Positions 28,047 to 37,618 are shown, counted from the first letter of the stretch. The stretch is 64,000 nucleotides of DNA from Boseongicola sp. (GCA_014075275.1 CP046179.1:2303932-2367931); one strand, 5' to 3'. Notes: generated by a model not told the origin, from the letters alone. Translations and numbers: made by a program.

Positions 28047-29300
28047 ATGCCTGCCCTTTGTCGCGATTGCCTTACCACATTTGACGTCGAACGCAGATGC
28101 CCGGCCTGCGGCAGACCACGCATCATGGAACACCCGGAGCTTTTGACCCTGTCCATTGCGCACATGGATTGCGATGCCTTTTATGCCAGCGTCGAAAAGC
28201 GGGATAACCCTTCGCTGCAGGACAAGCCGGTGATTATTGGCGGAGGGCGACGCGGTGTCGTTTCAACGGCCTGCTATATTGCGCGTATTCGCGGAGTTCG
28301 CTCTGCCATGCCGATGTTTCAAGCTCTAAAACTTTGCCCTGATGCCGTGGTGGTGAAAGGTCGGATGAGCGCCTACGTGGAAGCATCGCGCGAGATCAGA
28401 GCAATGATGGACGAGCTTACACCTGTGGTCGAACCCTTGTCGCTAGACGAGGCTTTTCTGGATCTGACGGGAACCAAGCGTCTGCACGGATACCCGCCCG
28501 CCGTAATGTTGGCCAAACTGGTCAAGAGAATGGAAGACGAGTTGGGGCTTACCGGTTCGATCGGCCTAAGCCACAATAAATTTCTGGCAAAAGTCGCCTC
28601 GGATTTGGACAAGCCGCGAGGGTTTTCGATTATTGGGCAAGCCGAGACACATGCGTTTCTAAGCGACAAACCTGTGGGCTTGATTTGGGGCGTTGGTGCC
28701 CAAACAAAGTCGTCACTCGAAAAGGCTGGCATTCGCACTTTCGACGATTTGCATCGGTGGGAAAAAATAGATCTGGTTGCGCGATTTGGATCAATGGGCG
28801 AACGACTGTGGCACCTAGCGCGTGGTGAAGATCGACGACGTGTTTCCGCAAATGCCCCTGTTAAATCCATCTCCAACGAAACTACCTTTGGAGAAGACAC
28901 CTCTGATGCAGAAGTGCTGGACGGGCACATTTGGCGGTTGGCCGAGAATGTTTCGGACCGTGCAAAAGCGAAGGATCGCGCCGGTAGTGTCGTAACACTA
29001 AAGCTGAAACGCTCGGACCACTCGTTGATTACCAAACGCACAACATTGAGCGATCCAACGCAAATTGCAGATCGGGTTTACAGGACAGCACGGTCTCTTT
29101 TTGATCAGGTGTCGGATCAGGGTCCATTCCGGCTAATCGGCGTCGGCATTTCCCACATCACCGCTGCCGATATGGCAGATACCGGAGGCGATCTATTGGA
29201 TCCGGGCGCTGGTACCAGAGCAAGTGCAGAGCGAGCATCAGACAAGATTCGCGCGCGATTTGGGTCCGACGCAATCGTTAAAGGGCGTGCCTTGCGCTAG
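28047..29300 (+). CDS. dinB: DNA polymerase IV with N-terminal zinc ribbon
   Basis: 417 residues of the Y-family. The catalytic core begins at MDCDAFYASVEKRDNPSL (about residue 40), with LSLDEAFLDLTG as the second acidic site and a C-terminal little-finger domain. Before the core lies a 25-residue extension with two CxxC pairs (Cys5/Cys8 and Cys18/Cys21), typical of a zinc ribbon. The start at 28047 keeps this extension; the frame stays open upstream but runs into the divergent NUDIX gene. It performs error-prone bypass of lesions. Confidence 0.92.
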   Translation: MPALCRDCLTTFDVERRCPACGRPRIMEHPELLTLSIAHMDCDAFYASVEKRDNPSLQDKPVIIGGGRRGVVSTACYIARIRGVRSAMPMFQALKLCPDAVVVKGRMSAYVEASREIRAMMDELTPVVEPLSLDEAFLDLTGTKRLHGYPPAVMLAKLVKRMEDELGLTGSIGLSHNKFLAKVASDLDKPRGFSIIGQAETHAFLSDKPVGLIWGVGAQTKSSLEKAGIRTFDDLHRWEKIDLVARFGSMGERLWHLARGEDRRRVSANAPVKSISNETTFGEDTSDAEVLDGHIWRLAENVSDRAKAKDRAGSVVTLKLKRSDHSLITKRTTLSDPTQIADRVYRTARSLFDQVSDQGPFRLIGVGISHITAADMADTGGDLLDPGAGTRASAERASDKIRARFGSDAIVKGRALR

Positions 29301-29302
29301 AC

Positions 29303-31309
29303 TTAGTCGGTGAGAGGAGCGGGCCGCGGCGCAGGTCGAAGCAATGCTCCCTTCAGCGCGGCGCGCTGATGTTGGTTTCGCGATACAAGTTCTTTTGAAA
29401 GCGTCATGGGTTGAGGTTGACCAGTAAGTCGCGCGCGATACACGGCCATACTTTCCGCAACCCGCATGACGTAATTCCGGGTTTCGTCAAACGGGATGTG
29501 CTCAATCCAATCGATGACATCGCTCCGACCGCGTCTGGGATCGCCGCGATTCTCCATCCATCGCATGGGACGGCTGGGGCCAGCGTTATAACCTGCCGAA
29601 ACCATTACGACATTGCCGTCAAAGACGGTCATCAGCTCATCCAAGTATGCAATGCCAATGCGGGCGTTGTAGGCTGCGTCGTTGAGCAATCGATCTTTGC
29701 TATAGGGAATTTCCAGATACCCTGCGACTTCGCGGGCTGTTGCCGGCATAACTTGCATCAATCCACGCGCGCCGACTCCGCTGGTGACGCCGGGGTTGAA
29801 TTCGCTTTCACGTCGCGCAATTGATAGAGCAAGTTCCGCGGGCACCGGCATGTCGGAAACGCCCAAATCCGCGACGGGATAATAGAGGAATGGCACGACC
29901 GTTCCAGTCGGCGCCACACGTTTTCCGATCATCACTGCAATATGCGGCTGGTCCTCTTCCAACACGAATGCGCCCAAGCGGGCAACGTCCGTGGCGCTTA
30001 GTGACTCTGACAAGTGAGTCATGAAACGCATTGCCAGATATAACTCGCCAGAAGCCATCAACAGACGACCCGCCTCAAAAACGGAGCTATCGGCAAATCC
30101 CGACTGTTTCCAATCGTTCGCAGGGATGGGCGCGTGCATCGAAGGCTTCATGTCGACGCCAGCCTTCTCGGCGGCCAGCTGTCCATAAAAACTGGTCTGG
30201 TATTCTGCGCCGAATAGATAGGAAAGCCTTGCGGACTCGGCGTCACCCAGTTCTTCGTGGGTGCGGCCTTCCCAATATCCGGCGCGACCAAGTGAAATTG
30301 GCGAATCCACCGCGCCGCGAAACTTGAGGAAATGCCCCAGCGCGGCCTGCGGATCGTTCCTGTAGGTGAGCGCCAAATACCCGGAAATCCACTCGAGATC
30401 GGCGAAGTGGGAGCCGCTGGTCAACCCGTGTTGGGATGCCAGATCATAAGCATTCTCTATTCGGCCCTGCCGCATTTCAGCCCGGGCGAATGCCCGCCGC
30501 CAACCACCCCACCGGGCTGCTTCCCCAAGGTTATCGGGGCTTTGCGCCAACATCAGGTCGATCGCCGGAGCATTGCGGCCTTTTTGGGCGCGCCACTGCA
30601 TCCGCTCGAACATCAAACCTGGGTCGGATGACAGCGCCTTTGGAACCGCCGAAACGAGCTTATCGACCCCATTTTTGTTGCCGCGAAGTGCAATGCGCGC
30701 TTTCGCAAGGGCGACATGCGCTTTGTCGACGCGCTTAAACATGCGCTCCGCGCCTTTGCGAGCATTACGCCATAGCAGCATATCAAGTCGATTTTCGTGA
30801 TGTGGCTTGAGCGCTTTGCCATACCAATCAAGCAATCGGTTTTCATCGGCGGCAGATATTTCGTGAGTTAACCAAGCGTGAACAGCTTCGGCCTCTGCGT
30901 CTGCTTCAAATCCCTTTGCCCGATAAGCCGCGACTAGCGACATTGCCCCAGCACCGGTTTGGGGCACCTGAGGTGCAAAAAACTCGAGAACATCGTCAGC
31001 GCGCGATCCCAGTGGCAGATTTGGCTCACTTCGGCGTCGCAACAGCTTCAGCCCCGGCCAATCTGACCGACGGTCGAGAAACCGTTGAACCGAATCAAAA
31101 TCACCCTGCCCGGCGCGGAGCCGATGCCATTCAATAATGTCTCTGGCTACTGGACTGACGCCCTCAGCGGTTTGTAGTGCGGCACGCCAATCGCCGTCGC
31201 GTAACGCAACCATAGAACCGTCAAATATCTCGACGTCGCGCGCGGTTTGCGCAGACAACGGAGATGCCAGACAAGTCAGGAAAAGCGCCGTGGCGAGGGC
31301 CTTGATCAT
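29303..31309 (-). CDS. slt: soluble lytic murein transglycosylase
   Basis: 668 residues. Signal peptide (MIKALATALFLTCLASPLSAQ), a long alpha-helical superhelical N-terminal region, and a C-terminal SLT domain (about 490-640): LALSIARRESEFNPG (catalytic Glu), GARGLMQVMPATA and VSAGYNAGPSRPMRW. It cleaves peptidoglycan to 1,6-anhydro products. The start at 31309 gives the signal peptide; a longer frame does not. The stop is 2 bp from the dinB stop, so the two converge. Confidence 0.93.
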   Translation of the reverse strand: MIKALATALFLTCLASPLSAQTARDVEIFDGSMVALRDGDWRAALQTAEGVSPVARDIIEWHRLRAGQGDFDSVQRFLDRRSDWPGLKLLRRRSEPNLPLGSRADDVLEFFAPQVPQTGAGAMSLVAAYRAKGFEADAEAEAVHAWLTHEISAADENRLLDWYGKALKPHHENRLDMLLWRNARKGAERMFKRVDKAHVALAKARIALRGNKNGVDKLVSAVPKALSSDPGLMFERMQWRAQKGRNAPAIDLMLAQSPDNLGEAARWGGWRRAFARAEMRQGRIENAYDLASQHGLTSGSHFADLEWISGYLALTYRNDPQAALGHFLKFRGAVDSPISLGRAGYWEGRTHEELGDAESARLSYLFGAEYQTSFYGQLAAEKAGVDMKPSMHAPIPANDWKQSGFADSSVFEAGRLLMASGELYLAMRFMTHLSESLSATDVARLGAFVLEEDQPHIAVMIGKRVAPTGTVVPFLYYPVADLGVSDMPVPAELALSIARRESEFNPGVTSGVGARGLMQVMPATAREVAGYLEIPYSKDRLLNDAAYNARIGIAYLDELMTVFDGNVVMVSAGYNAGPSRPMRWMENRGDPRRGRSDVIDWIEHIPFDETRNYVMRVAESMAVYRARLTGQPQPMTLSKELVSRNQHQRAALKGALLRPAPRPAPLTD

Positions 31310-31371
31310 AGATGCCGGTCCGTTCAATTTTGGCCCCTCAGCGGCGGCCATAAAACCATGAAAACGGTGAC

Positions 31372-31400
31372 TTGGCAATTCCCGCGCTGCCCTATAGGGT
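31372..31400 (+). promoter_or_regulatory. possible sigma-70 type promoter of dapA
   Basis: TTGGCA, 17 bp, TAGGGT, placed 48 bp before the dapA start. The -35 is good and the -10 is poor, so this is only a candidate. A strong AGAGGAGG ribosome site follows at about 31433. Confidence 0.3.
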
Positions 31401-31447
31401 CCGCGCGCTGCAATTTTGCAAAATCATCAACTTAGAGGAGGCGTATT

Positions 31448-32323
31448 ATGCTTAGAGGGTCATTGACCGCACTTGTCACCCCGTTTCGCAACAACGAAGT
31501 GGATTTCGATACGCTCAAATCGCTGGTTGAGTGGCAAATAGAGCAGGGAACGAAAGGCTTGGTTCCGGTCGGCACGACAGGCGAAAGTCCGACACTGACC
31601 CACAAAGAGCACGAAGCCGTTGTTAAAGCCGTCGTTGATTGCACAGCAGGGCGTGTTCCAGTTGTTGCAGGCGCAGGTTCAAACAATACGTCTGAGGGTG
31701 TTCGTCTTATTGAATTTGCTGCCCGCGTTGGTGCAGATGCGGCGCTGGTTGTGACACCCTATTATAACAAGCCCACCCAGGGCGGTCTCTATGCACATTT
31801 CAAGGCCATGCACGATGCCGCTGACATCCCAATAGTTATCTACAATATTCCCGGCCGGTCTGTTGTGGACATGACCCCAGAGACAATGGGCGAGTTGGCG
31901 AAGCTCCCTCGGATTGTTGGTGTCAAAGATGCGGTTGGGGATGTTGTCCGAGTTTCCAAGCAACGCGAAACCTGCGGTGCTGATTTCATCCAGCTTTCAG
32001 GTGAAGACGCCTCTGCTTTGGGGTTCAACGCGCATGGTGGAGTTGGCTGCGTCAGCGTAACTGCAAATGTCGCACCAAAACTCTGCGCAGAATTCCAGAC
32101 AGCGACTCTGGACGGAGATTACACCAAAGCCTTGGAATATCAGGATCGCCTGATGCCGCTGCACACAGCCATCTTCATGGAGCCTGGTCTGACTGGTGCG
32201 AAATATGGACTTTCGCTTTTAGGGCGCTGCGCGGAAGATGTGCGGCTGCCATTGGTGGAAATAAGCGATGGCACAAAAACGGCCATTCGCGATGCTATGG
32301 TTCATGCTGGGTTGATCAACTGA
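31448..32323 (+). CDS. dapA: 4-hydroxy-tetrahydrodipicolinate synthase
   Basis: 291 residues. First committed step of lysine and diaminopimelate synthesis, joining pyruvate and aspartate semialdehyde. Motifs: [12 protein letters not shown] (Thr-Thr relay), [12 protein letters not shown] (Tyr) and [10 protein letters not shown] (Schiff-base Lys). Length is standard. It is divergent from slt and appears to be coupled to the downstream EamA gene. Confidence 0.97.
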   Translation: MLRGSLTALVTPFRNNEVDFDTLKSLVEWQIEQGTKGLVPVGTTGESPTLTHKEHEAVVKAVVDCTAGRVPVVAGAGSNNTSEGVRLIEFAARVGADAALVVTPYYNKPTQGGLYAHFKAMHDAADIPIVIYNIPGRSVVDMTPETMGELAKLPRIVGVKDAVGDVVRVSKQRETCGADFIQLSGEDASALGFNAHGGVGCVSVTANVAPKLCAEFQTATLDGDYTKALEYQDRLMPLHTAIFMEPGLTGAKYGLSLLGRCAEDVRLPLVEISDGTKTAIRDAMVHAGLIN

Positions 32324-32364
32324 CCGACACCGGACGCCGCGAAAACCTTATCGGTAGCCTATGG

Positions 32365-33192
32365 ATGGTTGCCGCCATGGCTGCGTTCGCTGTGGAAGAC
32401 ATGTTCCTGAAAGCTGCAGCCGCAACCATTCCCATTGGGCAGGCAATGTTTTGGTTCGGTCTGGGCGGCTGCGTGATCTTCGCCATCCTTGCGCAACGTG
32501 CCGGAGACCCGTTGTTTCCGCACGAAGTGATCGAACCGACCATGTTGGTGCGCGACGTATTCGAAATTGCCGGGCGTTTGTTTTTCACGCTGGCCATTGT
32601 TTTGACCCCGCTGTCGTCGGCAACTGCGATTTTACAGGCCACGCCAATCGTCGTGGTCGCCGGCGCTGCACTCTTGTTTGGCGAGACGGTAGGTTGGCGG
32701 CGTTGGACTGCTATTCTAGTCGGGTTGCTGGGTGTCTTGGTTATTCTTCAGCCAGGCACCGACAGTTTCACGACGTTATCAATCCTGGCTGTGATTGGAA
32801 TGATCGGCTTTGCTGGCCGCGATTTGGCAACGAGAGCCGCGCCCAAGTCACTTAGCGGAAGGATCTTGGGGGTTTATGGCTTTCTGATGATAATCATCGC
32901 AGGCTTGGGGTTCTGGTCATATGAGACTGCACCTTTTGTGGTGCCGACCGGCTTTGCAGCCTTCAATCTGGCGATGTCATCCGTGGTTGGTGTTTGCGCC
33001 TATTCTTCTCTGACTATGGCGATGCGAACTGGCGATGTCTCTTCAGTTACGCCATTTCGATATACGCGCCTGATTTTCGGCATTGCGTTGGGTGTGTTGA
33101 TTTTTGGCGAAAGCCTGGAGCCTCAGATGCTTTTGGGCAGCGCCATCATCGTAGCGTCAGGTTTGTATATCTTGGCGCGGAGCAGGCAATGA
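32365..33192 (+). CDS. EamA/DMT-family transporter
   Basis: 275 residues from the ATG, nine to ten membrane helices in two EamA repeats. The first helix (MVAAMAAFAVEDMFLKAAAA) is close to the ATG, and the frame is open upstream to a CTG at 32320 overlapping the dapA stop, adding an NLIGSLW segment that looks like the true N-terminus of this family. I annotate the ATG but a non-ATG start is possible. Exporter of unknown substrate, likely co-transcribed with dapA. Confidence 0.85.
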   Translation: MVAAMAAFAVEDMFLKAAAATIPIGQAMFWFGLGGCVIFAILAQRAGDPLFPHEVIEPTMLVRDVFEIAGRLFFTLAIVLTPLSSATAILQATPIVVVAGAALLFGETVGWRRWTAILVGLLGVLVILQPGTDSFTTLSILAVIGMIGFAGRDLATRAAPKSLSGRILGVYGFLMIIIAGLGFWSYETAPFVVPTGFAAFNLAMSSVVGVCAYSSLTMAMRTGDVSSVTPFRYTRLIFGIALGVLIFGESLEPQMLLGSAIIVASGLYILARSRQ

Positions 33193-33241
33193 TCATGCCG
33201 CACTGGACTTGATGCGGCCGAGCGCCTAAATCGGGTCGGCT

Positions 33242-33715
33242 ATGGCTAAAGTGAAAGACAATCCCAACTACAAGATCGTCGCCGAGAACCGGCGTGCGCG
33301 GTATGACTATGCCATATCGGACGATATCGAATGCGGGATTGAACTGATGGGGTCCGAGGTGAAGTCCTTGCGGACCGGGCAATCAAATATCGCTGAAAGC
33401 TATGCCGCCGTGGAAGGTGGCGAGTTGTGGTTGGTCAACAGCTATATTGCGCCCTATGAGCAAGCTATGTTCGGGCACGAAGATCGACGTCGCCGTAAGC
33501 TTTTGGTTTCAAAGAATGAACTTTCCAATCTTTGGAATGCTACCCAGCGCAAAGGAATGACTCTTGTGCCTTTGGTGCTGTATTTCAACCATCGTGGGCG
33601 GGCAAAGGTGAAGATTGGAATCGCAAAGGGTAAGTCGGCACCGGACAAGCGGGACACCCAGGCCAAGCGCGATTGGAGTCGTCAGAAGCAACGCTTGTTG
33701 AAAGATCACGGCTAG
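33242..33715 (+). CDS. smpB: SsrA-binding protein
   Basis: 157 residues. SmpB carries tmRNA to stalled ribosomes. The core is complete: [30 protein letters not shown] and the C-terminal basic tail ending [12 protein letters not shown]. The tmRNA gene (ssrA) is not next to it. About 50 bp after the EamA gene. Confidence 0.97.
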   Translation: MAKVKDNPNYKIVAENRRARYDYAISDDIECGIELMGSEVKSLRTGQSNIAESYAAVEGGELWLVNSYIAPYEQAMFGHEDRRRRKLLVSKNELSNLWNATQRKGMTLVPLVLYFNHRGRAKVKIGIAKGKSAPDKRDTQAKRDWSRQKQRLLKDHG

Positions 33716-33871
33716 TACTGAATTATTAGGCTCGCCCTCTTCGTTTTCGATGAGATCCATTCGACTTTTTCGAATGATGACGCGCTGGGGCCTTACCCAC
33801 GCTGGATTGTGCATTTGCATCAGAAGGAATGTAATGTTGTTATATTGGTACCTTGGTGTTATTAATGCTGC

Positions 33872-34135
33872 ATGAGTAAGAGAATCGAACGGGTTCAGAC
33901 GGGTTTTCGAATTGAGAAGCGTTTGCTCAAAGTCCTGAAGGGTCTGGCTGAACATCTTGATATGTCAGTTGCCGAAGTGATCGAGGGGATGGCGCTGCAT
34001 TCATTTGAAGGAAGAGTTCCGTTTTCAAAACCGACCCGAGACAAAATAGAGCAGCTGAAATCTGTTTATGACCTCGATTTATCGGCGGCAGATTCTCACG
34101 TTTTGCAAGAACGAAACCAGGAGGAAAGCTCGTGA
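33872..34135 (+). CDS. small ribbon-helix-helix-like protein
   Basis: 87 residues. The N-terminal half looks like a short strand (RVQTGFRI) followed by two helices (KRLLKVLKGLAEHLDMSVAEVIEGMALHSF), the ribbon-helix-helix layout used by small DNA-binding proteins and many antitoxins; the C-terminal half is charged. It is translationally coupled (GTGA) to the next gene. No family assigned; the fold is inferred from pattern only. Confidence 0.6.
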   Translation: MSKRIERVQTGFRIEKRLLKVLKGLAEHLDMSVAEVIEGMALHSFEGRVPFSKPTRDKIEQLKSVYDLDLSAADSHVLQERNQEESS

Positions 34136-34515
34136 AATATGTGCACAAACTTGATGCGATGCAGTCGGGCACTCTTGCGCCGGACGATTTCGGCCATCTT
34201 GATCATATTGGTGTCGACTTTATCGCGATCGAACGTTTTGGACCATTTGAAGCGATGAGCATCATGGCGCGTGGCATTAAAGAAATTGCGAGCAAGGCGA
34301 ACGCACCGACCAAATATAACGCAACTGTCACAATGGCGAGCGTCAGTCTGATCGCTGAACGCATGGAAATGGCTGACTATCGTAGCGCCGAAGATTTCAT
34401 TGACATAAATGCTGACCTGATGACCAAGGCATTTCTGGTCGAACAATATGATGACCAAAGGCTGAATGATCCGAAACTTCGAATGATACCTCTGTTACCG
34501 AAAGTTCAATTCTAA
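34132..34515 (+). CDS. uncharacterised protein coupled to RHH-like gene
   Basis: 127 residues, soluble, no signal peptide. It has a pattern I recall from unnamed bacterial proteins: F-x-H-x-DHI near residue 20-26, GPFEAMSIMARGIKEIASKANAP, then KYNATVTMASVSLIAERM. A conserved His-x2-Asp-His and Arg/Glu residues could be functional. The GTG start overlaps the stop of the RHH-like gene. A toxin or effector partner role is possible but unproved. It faces dddP tail to tail, 6 bp away. Confidence 0.6.
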   Translation: MKYVHKLDAMQSGTLAPDDFGHLDHIGVDFIAIERFGPFEAMSIMARGIKEIASKANAPTKYNATVTMASVSLIAERMEMADYRSAEDFIDINADLMTKAFLVEQYDDQRLNDPKLRMIPLLPKVQF

Positions 34516-34521
34516 CTGCTG

Positions 34522-35865
34522 TCAGCCGACACCCATCAGAACTGGGTCAAACGGATATTTGGTTAGATTTTCAAACCCATCTTCTGTGACCAGAACCTGA
34601 TCTTCTAATTTAATCGAAAAATCACCCCCGACTTCACCTATCAGAGCTTCGACACATAGCACCATGCCGGGTTGAAGTTCGTAGTCGAAGGCGCCGGGCA
34701 CCAACCGGTCCGGATAAGAGACCAATGGCCACTCGTCGCAAAGACCGACACCGTGCATCATGCAGCCGTATTTCAGATCCTGATACTTTTCGTGAAGTTT
34801 GTGACCATCTCGGCTCATGTCTTCGATCCGCACGCCCGGAGCGATCATCTCCATGTTGCGCATGATGTGTTCGTGAGCATGCTGCATGGCGTCAATCATG
34901 TCTTTGCGAGGCTGTTTCTCTCCTACCCACCAAGTGCGGGAAATATCCGTGCAAATGCCGTAGCTTCCAACGAGATCTGTGTCGAAAGCCACAATTTCGT
35001 TGTTCTGAACTATGCGGGGGCCACATTCCTGAAACCATGGATTGGTACGAGGACCGGATGCAAGAAGGCGGGTCTCGATCCATTCGCCACCACGCCGGAT
35101 GTTCTCCTTGTGGAGAATGGCCCAGATATCATCTTCGCTGACGTTTCCTGCGGGTACAAACTCCCGCGTAAAGGCTTCCATTTCTGCCACAGCGACTTCG
35201 CAGGCGTGATGCGAACAGCGCATCGCCTTGATTTCGTCCGGGCCTTTGACTGCACGGGCCTTTTCCGTGAGTTCCTCGCCTTCCATGATCTCGAACCCGA
35301 CGGACTGGAGTGCGCGAAAAGCGTGCATCATGGCCTTGTCGACGGCCAATCTCATATTGCCGCCGCCGTGTTCAACAACCAGATCCTTAACCTGTGCAGA
35401 GAACAGTTCGGCTGCCTGATAGGCTTTGTCACCACGGTCAAAGTAGAAAAAATCTGCCCCTGAGCGGGCCTCGCGTACTAACGGATTGAAATCTGTGAGG
35501 AATGGCGAATTCTTGTAATCCCAGATCACCATATAGCCGTCCGGGCACAGAAGAAGCGCTCGGAACGGGTTGTGTGTATTCCAAAGCTGCATGTTGGTCG
35601 AATCTGTAGCGTAACGAATGTTCATGGGGTCGAACATGAGGAGACCGCCAAAGTCGCGTTCGACAACGTGATTTGTCAGGCGCTCCCACCGATGCCGGCG
35701 CATGGATTGTAGATCGGGCAAATCAAGTCCGGCCGCCTGCCATTCACCGAAAGCAAGCTGAGTTGGCCCGATTTCGATGCGATCTGCGTCGTTCGGAGTG
35801 TTATCGCCAAGCAGTGATCCGCGGCTTGGATCAATCTTGCGTGCGTCGCTGTAGTGCTGGTTCAT
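34522..35865 (-). CDS. dddP: dimethylsulfoniopropionate lyase DddP
   Basis: 447 residues, same length as characterised DddP enzymes. It cleaves DMSP to dimethyl sulfide and acrylate in a metallopeptidase M24-like fold. From the start MNQHYSDARK (35865) the published metal ligands fall at identical numbers: Asp295, Asp297, Asp307, His371, Glu406, Glu421, and the proposed catalytic Asp377 (GLCDEW). RYATDSTNMQLWN and NPWFQECGPRI are family hallmarks. An upstream extension in the frame is not family-like. It is divergent from a DUF3445 gene with 126 bp between the starts. Confidence 0.96.
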   Translation of the reverse strand: MNQHYSDARKIDPSRGSLLGDNTPNDADRIEIGPTQLAFGEWQAAGLDLPDLQSMRRHRWERLTNHVVERDFGGLLMFDPMNIRYATDSTNMQLWNTHNPFRALLLCPDGYMVIWDYKNSPFLTDFNPLVREARSGADFFYFDRGDKAYQAAELFSAQVKDLVVEHGGGNMRLAVDKAMMHAFRALQSVGFEIMEGEELTEKARAVKGPDEIKAMRCSHHACEVAVAEMEAFTREFVPAGNVSEDDIWAILHKENIRRGGEWIETRLLASGPRTNPWFQECGPRIVQNNEIVAFDTDLVGSYGICTDISRTWWVGEKQPRKDMIDAMQHAHEHIMRNMEMIAPGVRIEDMSRDGHKLHEKYQDLKYGCMMHGVGLCDEWPLVSYPDRLVPGAFDYELQPGMVLCVEALIGEVGGDFSIKLEDQVLVTEDGFENLTKYPFDPVLMGVG

Positions 35866-35991
35866 ATGTCGGGCCTCCTGTCGACATCGTGTCAAGCCTT
35901 CGGGCCTGCGTCCGTCAGAAATCCGACATTTGCCAAGCAACAAAACGACATAGGCTGGCGGGTCGGCTTAACGGGCGCTAGATGCTCAGGG

Positions 35992-36786
35992 ATGATGACC
36001 GTATTTCACAGATCTATTCCGGCAGATGTTTGGGATGCCGCCACAACGCGCGAACTCCCCGGCGTCTCACCCGTTTCTCAGAGCGACCTGTTGCGGATCG
36101 ATGAGATCTATGCGCAGCAAATGAAGGTTCGCGATTATCTTATTTCAGAGTGCCCGAATTCGGTTCTTCAAACCTCTCCTGAAGCGCTGTCAGCTGTCCA
36201 GGAGGCTTTGGAGTTCGTACTTGTGCAAGTGCGAAGCAAGGCAGAATTCCATGTGTCACACAAACAGGTTGCGCGCCCGGACGGAGAAATTGTTGCGATA
36301 GATTGGGATGCGCCTTTGCTGACGATCGGCAGGCTTATCCAGGAGGATTTCTGTTTGCTTCAAAAAACAGCCGAAGAGCATGTGCTGACTGGCGCGGCAC
36401 TTTGTTTTCCTGCGGGGTGGACGCTGAGTGAGAAAATCGGAAGACCATTGCTTCGCATTCATCGCCCTGTCGCCAGTTACGATGACGTTCTGGGGCGTCG
36501 TGTTCAAAGAATGTTTGATGGACTGAAGATCGACCGGCCGATCTGGCGGGCCAACGCGTTGATTGCCAAAGAGGCTGAGCTTTTTGCGCCGCGGCCAGAG
36601 GCATCTGCAGATCGCGGTTTCTCAGTACATGGTGCCTACCTGCGATCAGAACGACAAACGCTGTTTCGTCTTCCGAATTGCAAGGCCATTGCTTTTGCGA
36701 TCCACACTTATTTGATACCAATCAGTGAGTTATCGGAAGACAGGCAGCTCAAACTACAGCAAATGGGAAAGCTCGAACAATCATAG
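35992..36786 (+). CDS. DUF3445 haem-dependent oxidative N-demethylase-like protein
   Basis: 264 residues. DUF3445 is recognised by LIQEDFCLL, then CFPAGWTLSEKIGRPLLRIHRPVASYDDVLG and a following RPIWRANALI. Members include haem-dependent dimethylamine monooxygenase subunits. Here it is alone, without the flavodoxin-like and ferredoxin-like partners seen in dmm operons, so the substrate and even the reaction are uncertain. The upstream frame extends over the dddP start; the internal MMTVFHRS start is taken. Confidence 0.82.
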   Translation: MMTVFHRSIPADVWDAATTRELPGVSPVSQSDLLRIDEIYAQQMKVRDYLISECPNSVLQTSPEALSAVQEALEFVLVQVRSKAEFHVSHKQVARPDGEIVAIDWDAPLLTIGRLIQEDFCLLQKTAEEHVLTGAALCFPAGWTLSEKIGRPLLRIHRPVASYDDVLGRRVQRMFDGLKIDRPIWRANALIAKEAELFAPRPEASADRGFSVHGAYLRSERQTLFRLPNCKAIAFAIHTYLIPISELSEDRQLKLQQMGKLEQS

Positions 36787-37218
36787 CAGTTGCAGCAATT
36801 CGGGGCCTCCATCCATCTGCGCAAGAGCCAGAGCCATTCCGGTCAGTGCCACAACATGGGCAGTTGTACGCAAGTTTTCACCCATCACGATATTAAAGAA
36901 CAGTAAGGCCAATCCAACTGGAAGGGCCATGACCATAACAATCATGTTCAGTACGTAGACGGTTGCGCGGGCTGTAAGGCTGCCGGTTTCTGAGCGCAGT
37001 GAAGGATCGAGCAGATCATCCATCGCCGAACTATGAGACAGAGTAATCCTATCGCTTTCAAAGATTTGACGCTTAAGACGACGCAATCGATCTTCGGCTG
37101 GCTCCAACTCTGGAAGGGCGTCCTTAGGAGTCCAGAAATCCTGCAACGGATCTTCTGCCTCGTGGGTTGGAGCAACCCTTGAAATTCGCAGTCCTGCAAT
37201 TTTGTGTACTTTTGCCAT
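36781..37218 (-). CDS. hypothetical membrane protein
   Basis: 145 residues: a basic cytoplasmic N-terminal half (MAKVHKIAGLRISRV; DRLRRLKRQIF) and two helices in the C-terminal third (TVYVLNMIVMVMALPVGLALLFFNIVMG; AHVVALTGMALALAQM). The start at 37218 follows a GAGGTT ribosome site. Overlaps the end of the DUF3445 gene by 6 bp, convergent. Function unknown. Confidence 0.7.
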   Translation of the reverse strand: MAKVHKIAGLRISRVAPTHEAEDPLQDFWTPKDALPELEPAEDRLRRLKRQIFESDRITLSHSSAMDDLLDPSLRSETGSLTARATVYVLNMIVMVMALPVGLALLFFNIVMGENLRTTAHVVALTGMALALAQMDGGPELLQLL

Positions 37219-37618
37219 CTGCTTAACCTCGACGCTTTTTGAAATGCGTATTTTTATTTGTGGGTTCAGATTTGGATTTGGATTGCGCCCAGATTGCGGC
37301 AAAGGTGTGGTGGATCGGTCGAATTTTAGCGATCGGGCAAGGAGTCGCCGATTTGCGATTCTTATGGTGAAACAATGTCTTGGGTAACTGAGCATTGTTG
37401 CTGAGTTAGATAACCACGGTTGGGAAGTCGCATCGTTTGCGATTGTGAGTCTTCGAAGTGGGCTGGAAGTGCTCAATGGTGGAAAACCGAGTCTTGAGGG
37501 TCACTTTCCTGAAATAATTGACGTTACGGACAGCACTCTTGCCGGAAGCGTTCTTCTGCGGCAAAACTCTTTGCTAAGGACAATGGGATTCAACAAGCAA
37601 ACGTAAGGACCAAAGAAT
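37219..37618. other. intergenic region with an unlisted short open frame
   Basis: About 400 bp. The frame 37388-37606 (+) is open for 73 codons with codon use like its neighbours and ends 12 bp before the DUF1508 start, but the first usable start is a GTG at 37445 (53 residues). It has no family I know. It could be a short gene or a remnant. The stretch near 37270-37290 has a small TTTGGA direct repeat. No RNA gene seen. Confidence 0.35.

Noticed and set aside
33716-33871. tmRNA gene next to smpB
   Set aside because: I looked for a tRNA-like end and tag sequence and saw neither.
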